A stretch of DNA of 64,000 nucleotides. Origin: Gnomoniopsis sp. IMI 355080 (taxonomy: Eukaryota > Ascomycota > Sordariomycetes > Diaporthales > Gnomoniaceae). The notes under the pieces are model-generated. The model did not search any database and had not been told where the DNA came from. It saw only the letters and a list, made by a program, of their open reading frames with translations. The translations under genes and the position numbers were made by a program. Numbering within the stretch: the first letter of the stretch is position 1; each line of letters begins with the position of its first letter. The stretch is from positions 1 to 64,000 of the forward strand of contig JAPEVC010000048.1 of the NCBI GenBank assembly GCA_027946555.1, in the 5' to 3' direction. This document shows, in pieces, positions 33,179 to 44,684 of the stretch.

Positions 33179-36100
33179 TGTTTGTGTGACAGCATCGGGG
33201 AGACAGCTTTTGAGCCTCTGGTCAGCGAATATGCAGTAGCAGGTGGAGGTGGTATGTTCGTGGTGCCCAAGCATTCACCCGGCATAGTAGTATACAGAGT
33301 GGGAAGCAGAGAACAAGTAGTCGATGCCGATAGATTCCTGTATGAGTCCTCGGTTGGGTCGTTGGTGAACCGGGCTTGGTACGTCGCGAAGAGTTGGGGA
33401 TGATCAGGCTGGCCGCATGGAGAGAGGGCTTCCTGGACACCACTGTCAAGACTTGTGAGCCACAGCAGGAAAGGGTTGTAGGGCAGTGAAGGATACTTGA
33501 AGGGTACATCTTGGTCGATGGCTGTACAACGCAGGTGAGAGAAACATACGGGCCGCAGCGGCACAGAGGTTAGCCTGGCCGTCGACCCTTGTCCACGCAT
33601 CGAATGCCGGTGCGTGGAGAGTGGCCCACCGTCTGTGGGTACGCTCACTTTCCCGGTCTGTACAGTATTAACAATCCTCTTGGGTTTGTCCGCCGCGCGG
33701 ATCCGTTTTCTATCATTTTTCCTTTTTCCTTGATCTCCCCAAGCAGCTCCGCATATGCTGTGCCTTCCTTGTCTTACCCTGCAGCTGTCGATGAAAAAGT
33801 ATGAGGCAGGGATCTGACAGCTAACGGGGACAGTTGGGCCCGTCATGGAGGCTGCAGTGCGGATAAGTACAGGAAACCTAGGTACAGATGTACCTGTCAG
33901 TCGGCTAGGCTTCAATCCTATCAATTGGACTGAAAATGTCTCGGTCTTTGTCTGTGACTTGCTGCTTGGATTGCGCATTGTTCCCCCAGGCTGCTACTTT
34001 GACACAACCTGGAGCATATTTCCATATATCAGCCTGCTTCGGAATTTCGATCGTGTGGGTGGCAACCCAAAATAGACTTGTCATACACGTTTGTCGTTCG
34101 GGATGGCTGTTGTTCACGGCCTCGAGGGTTTTTTTGAATCGCCAAAACGCTGTTTTGAGCGGCCGCAGCAGCGAAGCCTCAGGCCCAATGCCGCAACGAA
34201 CAATTCTTGCAGGCAGGCAGGCGTCGTTATGGTAGTAAGCCTGAGAAGGAGCAACTCTGTTGGTGATTCTCTGCAAGATATTTATGGGATAGTAGTGCGC
34301 GTCATGTGGATGTCGTGCAGCACTTTTGAATCTGGCGTGCTGACACGCTGTGGAGGGATCAACCCGAAAGACTGACGGACGCTGTGGTGCCCGCCAGAGT
34401 AAGCGCAGCTCATCGGTTGCCATCCATTAGCCATCCACAACGGCAATTCCACCCTGATCTTTTACAGGATCAGACCCCAATGGTAAAGATGTCCCATCAT
34501 TGAACCAGCAAAGCCACTGGTGCCCAGGGATGGCGACATGCAGTCTTTATGAGGAGGGACCTGTTGCTTCAAACCAAAATTGCGTCTTGTGATGGGTATC
34601 TGGCCCTGGTCCGCTAACAGCACCGTCCCGTGTCGGAAATCCAGTTCTGGCCGCAAAGTACGGGTGTTGGTTGGGGTCCCGCTGTAGAATACGACTTGGC
34701 GGTTGGACGCAACAGCCAGGTTTTGCAAAGACGTATGTGTTTACGTTCGGCAGCGCTGTCCAAGAGACGAGATGACGCACCTGAATTGGCCATCCTGGAA
34801 TGAGGATGATGGGTACGTTGATATATGATCAACACGAGAGTAACAGGCAGTGCTTGATGGGTTAATGTTGCCATGTAAGCCACTGGAATGAGTGCCAATT
34901 ACAGCTGCTCTGCCCCAGATTGTGACACATAGGAGCACATTTGCCAGATCCCAGGCCATCCGTCATTGACTGCAACAAATGACAGTATCAAGTAGTCGGA
35001 TGAGCGCAGTTTTTGGTTCAAAGTGGTGCGCGATACCCTCCCTACCGCGCCATATCATGACTTGATCCAGGGCCGTCGCAGTGGAGGCGCAAAACCTGCC
35101 CGGGCCATCCTGGTTTCCTGACTTCCTGGCGACCATATGAAAACATACATGTATCTCCAAAAGATTCATCAACCCTTACACTTAGACTGACTATTTGGGG
35201 ACTGTGTTTTACGATTGCGTCGGCTATCTTTCCACACCGTTGGAGACAGGCAGAGGCGCTTGGGCGCACACTGTATGGGCAGATCTCGCAAGTGATGTTA
35301 ATGAAAGACCCAGACACTCGGAGAAAATTGCAGCATGCGGAATCGAGATTGGGCAGCAGATCCCTCACGAGGACCTGTCTGGCAGTCCTAATAACGGCTC
35401 GGCAGCAGGCGAAAGCGAGGTGGGTCGATGTTATTTTTTTTTTATCTGCGTATTGTTCGGCCAGCTCTTATTAGGGACAAGTCCAGGCTGGGATACGCAA
35501 TAGCACTTTGCGTTGGAGTGGGCTTAGCTGCTTTGGCCTCAAGAGCTGCCTGAGTGCAACGGTTGAACAGCTGTCTGCTTATCAGATAGCAGCGTCTGGG
35601 CCGACACTGAGAGCTGAGTTTGGCAATTGAAAAAAAAGTGTTTCTCTTTTCTCGGATGCAGGAAAACAAATTCGTTCTCATCGTACCCTCGTGCTTTCGA
35701 TTGAGCTATGCAGCATGTGTGGCCGTGAGGGTGACGGTGACCGTTGACGGACCACGGTGATGGAGATTGTGATGGAGGAGAGGGCTTTTATGAACCCCGT
35801 TGATGGCTGTGGGCCTTGTCTGGAGAGTCTCCGAAGGCTTGCACTGATCCACGAATGAACCAATTCATGGCACAATGGAATGTTGCAGTCTTCAGATCGA
35901 GGTTGTGTCTGGATCGGAGCAAAAGCAAGTAAGTGGTGATTGATTGGGATAATCTTGTCAGGTACTGTACGTGCTTTGTACATAGTAGAAGGAAAGCGTC
36001 AGTGGTGTTTCTTGGTGGATGGATCTCTTCAAGGGCCACCCTGGCGCAAGGCCTAGCGCGGATTGGCTGAGATGCGGCTATATGGGGTCGACCGTTGACC

Positions 36101-36424
36101 GGGTGGCCCGTGCTTTGACGACAACAACCTTCGACTCAGGGGTTTCAGTCGTTTAATCAACCTTCCCGACACTCCAGAATTGCCCTCGTCCCTCGTTCTT
36201 TTCCCATGAATCACAAATCGTCAGGGCTCATTCACCCCGAGGTCCACTTCCACTTGCTGCCTTTAAACCCATCTCATCTCCACAACCGGGCCCATCCTGG
36301 TCCTTGCTCCTCTAACTGCTTCGAGCAGCCTTGAGAGATATGGGTTCCGCGCCCTCCAACTTACGGAGTACTATGTAATAGCAACGCACCTTTCTCCCCT
36401 GTTGCCTTAGACTATTATCGCGGA
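33179..36424. other. Gene-poor region, part 2
   Basis: No gene is supported. The longest frame (33031-33978, minus, 315 codons) runs through the TATA box and leader of the small peptide gene and has no recognisable motif. A CT-rich leader-like stretch at 36165-36320 precedes the doubtful frame at 36425. Confidence 0.4.
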
Positions 36425-36790
36425 ATGCCTCCCCGTCTCTCGCTTGCCTTGTTTCGGCTCCATCCTCGTGACCCCCATTCCGGAATCCTCTTCCTGCGCC
36501 ACCCGATGCACACCATGAGATCCCCAGCTTCCCGCTGGGCATGCTCCACCACGGTTAGACGACACTTCATCTCGCTCGCCTGCCAGCCGGACGGACACCT
36601 GCCTTTTTCCCTTATTGACACTCCAGAGGCCCGATTCCATCGAGGCCGTACCAAGACTACCTTTCGCGAGCCCTGGCAACATGACATGATGACAGACTTA
36701 TCCATCATTGTCTCTGATAACCGGACGTCTACCGGAATCCCCCAACCCTGCGGAGGCGACTTCGACCTAGACCTCCCGAGGATCGTCTGA
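36425..36790 (+). CDS. Doubtful hypothetical protein, 121 residues
   Basis: An open frame of 121 codons lies after a CT-rich leader-like stretch. About two thirds of its codons end in C or G and A is avoided in third position, mildly like coding DNA here, but the local strand is C-rich in all positions. The product is rich in His, Arg and Pro, with no domain, signal or membrane segment. Short upstream ATG frames (36206, 36341) argue against efficient translation. Low confidence. Confidence 0.2.
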   Translation: MPPRLSLALFRLHPRDPHSGILFLRHPMHTMRSPASRWACSTTVRRHFISLACQPDGHLPFSLIDTPEARFHRGRTKTTFREPWQHDMMTDLSIIVSDNRTSTGIPQPCGGDFDLDLPRIV

Positions 36791-39700
36791 CCTCCGATCT
36801 TGCTGTGTATTCATACCATCGTTGAATCAGTGCTGTTCATGGCCTTGTCCATCAGGTCCAATCCCGGAATATGGCGTGCATCCGAAGCACCTTCCATGTG
36901 ATAGGTCATGTTCCCATGGACCGTCTTCCTTCAGGGTCTCAACCGACTGACTGTATTGTGCGATGATGTTCTGCAGCATTTGTCCATAAACATTTTTTTC
37001 TTTCGCACAGGTACACGGACCAGAGTGTCTTTTGCGTTACGAGACTGATTGGGACTGATTGGGACTGATATCATGATGAGCCTTCCTTTATGGCACTTTT
37101 GTCCAGACGCTCCAGTGTACTACCCCCAGTCTCTGTCAAGAGTTGCTTTTGACGGTTGCGCGCGGCCGCGTAAGGTCACATGAGTGGTCTTGCATACGGA
37201 CGACAAGGTGGATCATGACGGCTCCGTAGCCACCGTCTGAAGGTGTTTTCGCTACCCAAAATATTGTCCACAGTGGATCAACGTTTTATACAGGGTCCAG
37301 GATTTGGCCATATCAAACCATGTCCTAGCTTCGCTTTCACAAATTCAACCGACCTTCACTGCCCGGTCACAATCCCCTCTGAGGGCGCCGAGCTCCGGCT
37401 GGGCCAAGAGAGAGTCAAGTGTTCTAGAAGCCCCTGGCCCGGACCTGGGAAGAACACAACCAACAGTCCGGTCCAGGCCATGTGACTATTTCCTCCTCTA
37501 CTGTTTCGCTCACTTGCCGTAGCTGGATTTGGATCTCTCTAGAGTACAGCCCTCGCCGGGAAAGCGGTTAATGGATTCGGCCGCTCAGTTGAGAATGAAC
37601 ACCCTCGAGCGATGACCTAGTCAACACCTAGTAACTATCAGTCTCCATTCGGTAAGTCCCGTTCAGAGGCGCATGGGAATGATTGTGCGCTGCTGCATAA
37701 ACATATAATTTGAGCGTACACCCCGGCCCAACCGACCAGGAAACTGCCTGTAGCATGCGCAAAAGAACCATGCGCGCTCCGAGAGATCTGGCCTTGACGT
37801 GATCTCACTAGCAGACTTGTTGAGCAAGCACCTCGCCATCGGTGAGGATCTACGCAGGATTTCGTTCGGTACCACCTGCGAGGACGATTACCTGACTAGA
37901 GTCCCAGCACGCAACGCTTTTACGCGGATGTTATGACCTATTTGCATACAGGTACGCGTTTTCGCATGCGGCTGTCGAGTGCTGTGGACCTTTATGGGCC
38001 AGTCGGACCAGTTGGGACCATTAGAGCAATCCCGACTCACATTAGAACGTATGGCCTTGCCCAACCCACAGATAAACATACACACAATTAGGAGAGGCGC
38101 ATGAACCAGGGTTGGGTCTGCGGTTATCGACCGAATAGGAACACTTGACAAGCTGATGGGAAGACAAAGTACTTGCTGCAAATATGGCGGATAGCCAGTA
38201 GTGTAGAACAGTCTGGACTCACAAATTAACAGCCTTGCAAGAACGTACAGTAGGGCGAGCTCCCAGTTGTCTACATCTCACGCCAGGGCCGTCCGCATGC
38301 GCAACGGCGTCTTGTAAGCAGACTTCTCACTGACTTGTTCATATTCCATGAGGATCGATTTTTTTTTTCTAATTTTTTTTCTTCGCTTTTCCCCCAATTG
38401 GATGTAACATTATGGCATCGCGTTGCATCGCTGTGACCATTAGCACGGCGTCTGGCGTCAAGGAGGCTTGCTGTCAGCCGCCTAGGCGCCGTAGCGCCAA
38501 TCAGAGGCCTGCATGAGGCGCCCACGCGCCCAGTCACTACGACATCACACTTTATTTCGAGTTGCCAGGACCGCCTTTTGTGGAGTTGACCATGCCTCAA
38601 TGGATCCCAATGCTCCCTGAATAGCGTCGGCTTGCTTTCACGCGCGGAAGTTTAAGCGCGTTCCCGCCCTGTCGGAACCGCCTCGCATCAAGAAGCTATT
38701 GGGGGCGCATTTCACCGTAGACAAACAGACGCGGCATATTGCCAGTGAAAAATGGTCCCTACATTCTACGTTGAACCAGGATGTGCGTGCGAGCATTATG
38801 GTCCATTCATACACATCAGCGTTTGTGTAGCCCGGCCTTGCTTCTTGCTCGGCCTTCTAAAGACTAGTCTCCCCTCTCCTCCTATCTTCTGCAGCCATGC
38901 CACCACCTCTACGGTGGAGCTGTAGTAAAGTCACGCTGCGTATGTTGGACGAGCTCGACGTGAATCCTCCGATATCGTGCCGTTTGCTCCTTATTGAAGA
39001 GGGGCTTGACCAGGTTGGGGCCTCTTCCGTCATCTCCTGTCCTCCCACCTGCCCCAAATGAGACCGTGTTGGTCACAGTCATGGCCGAAAGGCACCCTCC
39101 TTTTCTTTGCTGCGAGCAGGCTCGTGATCCTCCATTTGCTCCACATCGAGGGCTTGCGACCCACGCAGCCCAGTGCACAAGTCAACAAGCGCAAGCGCGA
39201 GCCCACCCTCCTTCCAACTCGACATCACATTCCAGCGTGCGCAGTTGGACTCGTGCATAAGATGAGGAGTCTTGTGCACCGCCATGCTTGTCCAACAAGT
39301 CGTGATCTTCCCCATTCGACGTCCTGCTGACGAGACTATTGTCGACAGCGTCGTATCCTCCCTCCTTCACAGTCCTTGTGTGTCGTCTCGGACCAGCTCT
39401 TACCTTACTGCAGCTAGCCCTAACCTTGGGCCACACCATGGATCAGGGTCGGGGGCGAGATTCACAAGCTGTCATCGTCATCGTCCACAGACTGGCCGAT
39501 GCGACGTGCGCAAATCCCACCATGTAACGTCGAAGCGTGGCTGTCAGCGTGACATCCACCCAAAGTCTTGTTGACAGGAGAGCTCTTCCTATGACCCGCG
39601 CCATAATGTTGGTCTCGAAACGTCCTCGAGGTAGCTAAGGCACAGGCAGGTCCTCCTTGGCTACGCCAGAAGCGACCATGCCAACATGCTCGAACCCCCC

Positions 39701-41635
39701 GAAATGTCCATTGCTCATTTCGCGGTTCTCTCTGCCTATCTCCCTACCTTGCCGACACCGTGACCACGAATGCACATAGCTCCTGAGAATGCAATGTCCC
39801 ATCACCAACATTGACCATGCACCTTCCTAGGCCGTCGATGTCGAAGGAAGCGACGCGGTCCCACCTATAGTGGTACTAAGCATTGACATCGAGCCCCTCT
39901 GAGTGACAACTGCTGGTACAGGTAAGTGACCACATGAAGAAACCTGGGTACATGGAGGTACAAGATCCTACGTCTTTCTGTACACGAATATGACATTGGT
40001 CACCAGAAGGATCATCTGTGAAAAGACTGCCATGGCTCACAGTGCGCCCTGGCTCACAGTACGTCCAACGTTGTCTGCGTGTTGCATGTTCGACGGTCGC
40101 CCTAGTCCTTGATCGTAACATTTCAATAGAGCGACCCCGACAGATCACGGAGCATGTTGATCTCTGCTGCTGCCTTCGAACTTGACGCGTGTTGTCGAGC
40201 TCATAGGGAGACACCACAGAGATATCTCCATCCCTGCGAAACTCGAACGATCGTGCCGATGGCCACGCTACGCGACGGGCCGTCCAGTTCTGCGTAAGCC
40301 TTCAAAACGGGAGGATCAAGCCGACGGGTTCCTCCCGCTTGCTAGAGGACCACGCATTCCGAGGAACGGCACTCACCAACGACGCAGATGGCCACTCATC
40401 AAGCAGTACGGCACACATACTGCGGTTGGCCTCGGGGCGTGCCGTCAAGCCATGGAATATGAGGCCGGGCAATGTGGGCCAACGCACCTCGGCTCAGGCA
40501 CAAGGGGCACGTCATAGGACAGACGTATACTTGGACATCTGCTCACCGACTGCCTGCCTGTATTGACAAAGGTCGCGTTGCAAGTTTTTGGCTGGCGGCG
40601 GGAAGGACGTCTGTTTGGAAACTCACATGAAGTCGCAAAAGCCTTCCGGGAAATCCTCTTGGGCCCTGGCATCAACCAATCACGACGCGATGTGGTTCCG
40701 AGATGCTGGCTCCGACCCCAGCTCTACCCCGGATTTTGAGCCAGTCTCCTCGCGGAGCCGCAAGCGTTACTCCACTCGTGGTGACCTTCTGATATCAATC
40801 TTCTTTCCCTTTCTGGTCGTTGTGCAGAACAATCGCGACGGTTCGTCGATGCGTCGAGCGCTGGGGGACAGACTCGTCGGGGAGCAGCTCGACGAGACAA
40901 CACCCCTTGCTCCGAGTCTCCGCTTCGGACCTCGGATAAGCAAGGCTTTAGGGCCTTATCTTTGTCGCCTTCCTTTCGTCCACGACCAATTACACGCCCA
41001 CGTTCTTGCAACAGTGGGACACAAAGAACAGCGCCAGTCAGATTGGCTGAGACTACGACGCTTTTCTGCTGGATGAGGGTGAGGGTCCTCCGCCGAGCCA
41101 CCCATGCCGCCATGACACAAGTCAGTGACTGGCATGCCTTGTGCTTTGCTGGCAGCAAGAAAGTGATAGGCAAGCTGCCCAGATTGGCACAATCCACTTT
41201 CTTCTCACAGAGCCCTATGACGGCATCTTGGCGGCATCTTGGCTACCAACGAGGGACACATCAATCGCTGTTCCCGGCGGCCAAATACACTCTAGGGACG
41301 ACATGAGACAAGCGCAATGCTGGGCCAAACTCGTCTATTTTCAGGAGAAGCAGAAGCCAAGCCTCGTCGTTATCCTCGCAAGTTGCAGAAGCACATGCCA
41401 ACAAGAGATGAGAATGCCAAAGCACAGAGGTCTGACCCAATCTGATAGGTCGCATTGCTTGGCGGATTCCGTACCTGTCCTGCCCCACGCGAGACGCGGG
41501 CGACTTCTTACTGTATCACAAGCATGACAGCGTAAACAACTTGGTAGGTAAGCTGGGTGGACAAGCTCCGGGATGGCCCATTTGCCTTGGGACCACATGC
41601 TTTGGGCAAGCTAGTCCGCTTGCTATCTTGCTCAA
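36791..41635. other. Gene-poor region, part 3
   Basis: About 4.8 kb with no coding frame I can support on either strand; frames of 90-160 codons near 39.0-41.1 kb lack motifs and overlap on both strands. A 10-bp tandem repeat lies at 37041-37070. The last part should hold the upstream elements of the 83-residue gene. Confidence 0.4.
37041..37070. repeat. Three tandem copies of a 10-bp unit
   Basis: GAGACTGATT, GGGACTGATT and GGGACTGATA lie head to tail. No function is visible. Confidence 0.8.
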
Positions 41636-41641
41636 TATAAA
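41636..41641 (+). promoter_or_regulatory. TATA box of the 83-residue protein gene
   Basis: TATAAA in CTCAATATAAAGTTGG is followed by a CT-rich leader (CTCCTCCAGCTCCTCTCC) of about 200 nt without any ATG up to 41845, the pattern of a strongly expressed fungal gene. Confidence 0.6.
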
Positions 41642-41844
41642 GTTGGCTCCTCCAGCTCCTCTCCTCCAGCTGCCAGTTCTTTGTTGTTCATCCTTCTTCA
41701 TCAACAAAGCCGTACTTCAGACCACTCTTCAAGAGCAGCAATTGTCATCAAGCCATTCTCTGTGAGAAGCTTTCCCCCGGTTCACTTTATCCCAAACTTC
41801 CGATCTTTCATCTATCCTAAACGCAATTTTCAAACTCAATCAAA

Positions 41845-42096
41845 ATGTCTGGCTCCCGCGGAACTCTTCTCAACTTTCTCCCTCTCGACCCTGTCACATC
41901 GTCCTCCTACCCCAAGGCACAAGAGGCGAAGCCCGCGATCGAGGGTGCCGAGCACAGGAGGCGCACCTCGTCGCTGAGCAGCGATGGAAAGGGCTCCACA
42001 TTCCGCGTGCTGAAGGTGGCTCCCGTCCACTTTGGCGAGCATGGCGGTGAGCACAAGGAGGACTGGCACGAGGTCCCCGCGGTCGCTGCAGAGTGA
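41845..42096 (+). CDS. Small conserved-type fungal protein of 83 residues, function unknown
   Basis: The frame from ATG (TCAAAATGTC, strong context) to TGA gives 83 residues. It begins MSGSRGTLLNFLPLDP, has a central basic/serine patch (RRRTSSLSSDGKG) and ends with an acidic and histidine-rich segment, RVLKVAPVHFGEH followed by EHKEDWHEV. There is no signal peptide, membrane segment or cysteine. The serine patch after RRR is a plausible kinase site. I believe short proteins with this RVLK...HxGEHxxxHKED tail recur in Pezizomycotina without a known role, but I cannot check it here. The promoter (TATA, ATG-free pyrimidine-rich leader) argues that it is a true, well-expressed gene. Confidence 0.72.
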   Translation: MSGSRGTLLNFLPLDPVTSSSYPKAQEAKPAIEGAEHRRRTSSLSSDGKGSTFRVLKVAPVHFGEHGGEHKEDWHEVPAVAAE

Positions 42097-44684
42097 GCAG
42101 GCTGTTTCCCCAGCTACTCACAATTCGCTTCGTGCACGATCACCACACACAAAAGCCAATTGCCGGGCCAAATTCAAGACAAACCCTATCTTGCTTGAGC
42201 CAAGGTTCCCGCTCCACCGCCCCGCCGCGGGTTGTTTCCGACGGTATCTGCTCTACGGCCACCACATTTTTCCATCATCATCGCCATGTAATGATCATCA
42301 CGAGTTTCATTGCAATGGATAGAAAAGTCACAAATGCAAAAACAGCGGGAAAGGTTTCCAGGTGGCGTTCTTTATTGGGGGGTGGCTTCTCTTTACGACG
42401 GGTCGCTCGGAACTATGTCGGTGACTATTGGTGAACGAAAGTTCAACATTTCAGAGTCAAGTTTGTGCCGTGGAAAGTATCAAGGTCAATGGGGATTATC
42501 AGCGTCTGCGAGCATATTTGATAGAAACGTACTACGAGCAAACAGCGTTGCTGCCATGAATTCATTATGTTCGGCCACACATGAACTGTTCTGTCCAGCT
42601 AGGTGACAGACTCCACATGTCCTAATAAGTCATGCCTCCTCCCCCAGAGATGTGTCGGCAGACTTTACCACGCAGCCACATCTACCTGCACGGAAGCTCT
42701 TGGCAGATAGCTTGAAAAGCTTGCTGGTGTCACCACTTAACTCCAGACGCAACTCAAGAGTTTTGCGTCTCTACCGGTGCGACGTTCTCCAGTTCAGATT
42801 CTTAACTTGGGTCGTACACAGACAGTGTGGTCACTTGTTGCAGCGCCCAGAAAGCGACTGCTGTGTAGCTCATTACCAAGCCGGCTTGATGCTGTACACT
42901 ATATCACCGTCCGCCCCCGGGAGGTGTCTCGTGGGCTTTCGCTAACCGTTCATAGGGCGGCAGGCGAACTCTAGGCCCCAATGTGCGACTGATTCGATGC
43001 AACTGGATTGCACGCGTCGACAGATCTGTGGGACAGGTTGTGCTGCCTCGGAAGGCCCGGTTGCAGGGGGTGGATGGGTTGGTGATCTTGGTCAAGGTGG
43101 TTATTCTGGAAGTTTCCAGTATACTGCGAGATCAAGTCACATCCTTCTTTCTCTATCACCCAGGAACGATAGCTAGAGGGTGTGCAACCAGGTCTTGTAG
43201 ACTCTGCGCTAAAAGTGCTGTAATTCGCCACCGCAGGTCCTCTACCCTTCTGCAATAGTTTCTTTGTAGTTGAATTCAAAACACAGAGTGCAAAGAGCGC
43301 TGCCCAGGCCGTCATGCTTCATTGTGCCTCGAATAGAACCAAGGGGAAGGACCTCCATATCCCGGGCTCCGCTGTCCTTCCTCCCCTCCTGAACCCCACG
43401 GCTGCTACATTATCTCCGCCGGACCCTCGATTTGTATGAGCCAAGACAAGCCGCGGGTTAGCGATCGTCGACCACAACAGGAGGATCCGGCTCTTCGTCC
43501 CGTCCGAGACGGAACGTACCAAGAAACAAGTGCACCAAAACTCTTCTTGGCGCCTGCGTACCTCCGGCAAGTGCACAAGAAGAGTGGATTGCAGGGTATC
43601 CTCATCGCCAAGGGACCGAAGAGGTACCGCTACCTGACCTTGTCTCTCGGACCGTTCCGCGGCACTAAGTTTATCTTGCAGTTCGGCGGTTTGGTTGATC
43701 TTGGCGTGAGATGGAGCCGCGTCACTTGGCGGCTCTTATGGACCGGCCACTGTTTGGTCTTTTCTTTGTCTCCGTTTGGGTGCGACAGATGATTGTTTAA
43801 CGGGCGTGTCAGGGTTCTTTTAAATTTGCTCCTGGACGCTTAAGATGCCCAGGTAAGCCAAGATGGACGCGGTCAAGGATGGACATGAACGCGATGGCCT
43901 GCATCTATCTGTCCGTAGAGTGCTCCATTCTTCACGATTGAAACCTTTCTATAGACCAGTCATGTTTCTCGGCCTTCGAGCTGATCAATCACCATTATGC
44001 TCCATTGAGACTATGCATCTCTGCCTATATCTGCCTGAAGAGAGGCCATATCTGTACCTCGCGCAGTGCGGCCCCCCAGACTAGCCTGTATACCTACGGT
44101 TCCTTTCATCTACCCCGTTTTATCAATCTGAGTATCAGTCTGGCTCCCCCTGCTCGTCACCGTGTTCGCAGCCTGCGACACAAAGGCGCAGATGCAAAGA
44201 TTCCCAAGAAGTGAACATCAAACAACCAACTAGCATGTAAACCTCCAGGTCTTCGCACCAACGCATGCGAGTGGCTTTACCTCATCAGTGTGATGCTCTT
44301 TTCCCTTTTTTTGTTTTTTGTGCTTTTTGTTGCTGATGAAGAAATCCGCCCACTCAGTGAGCTTCTGGTGATGGACGTCCGTATCTCCCTCTAGAAAGAG
44401 AAGCCGGCCCGATTCGGCTTCTCTACCGCAAGTGCAATTCTTTTTGTTGGATTCCGGTTCCGGCTGTAGGTCACGTTTAATTTTGCCGCGCATAAGCGTG
44501 GAGGAGAGGACAATAAACAAAACGCCGTCTTGCGACCCGAAGCATGATTCCATGAAAACTCCTCCCTCGTAATGTACATCATCCAGCTCGCCATGATTGG
44601 TTCCATCAATCGTTCTGAGGAGAAGTGGGAGAGCTGAGACCTGTTAGTTCTACTGTCTAGTGAGAGGCGTAAGGGCATAACTTA
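42097..44684. other. Gene-poor region, part 4
   Basis: Holds the 3' UTR of the 83-residue gene and of RPB1. Frames at 43436-43792 (+, 118 codons) and 42652-42945 (+) show no motif. No gene is supported. Confidence 0.4.

Noticed and set aside
33031..33978. 315-codon minus-strand frame
   Set aside because: No domain, unusual composition, and it spans the TATA box and leader of the 49-residue peptide gene, which has better support.
36206..36334. 42-codon His/Pro-rich frame after a CT-rich stretch
   Set aside because: No TATA box at a sensible distance and no conserved features; could at most be an upstream ORF.
38897..39061. 54-codon frame after a CT-rich tract ending CTTCTGCAGCC
   Set aside because: The tract looks like a splice acceptor or leader, but the product shows no recognisable feature and there is no TATA box nearby.
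40588..41076. 162-codon plus-strand frame
   Set aside because: No ATG at its listed 5' end, no motif, and an equally long frame lies opposite (40724-41197).
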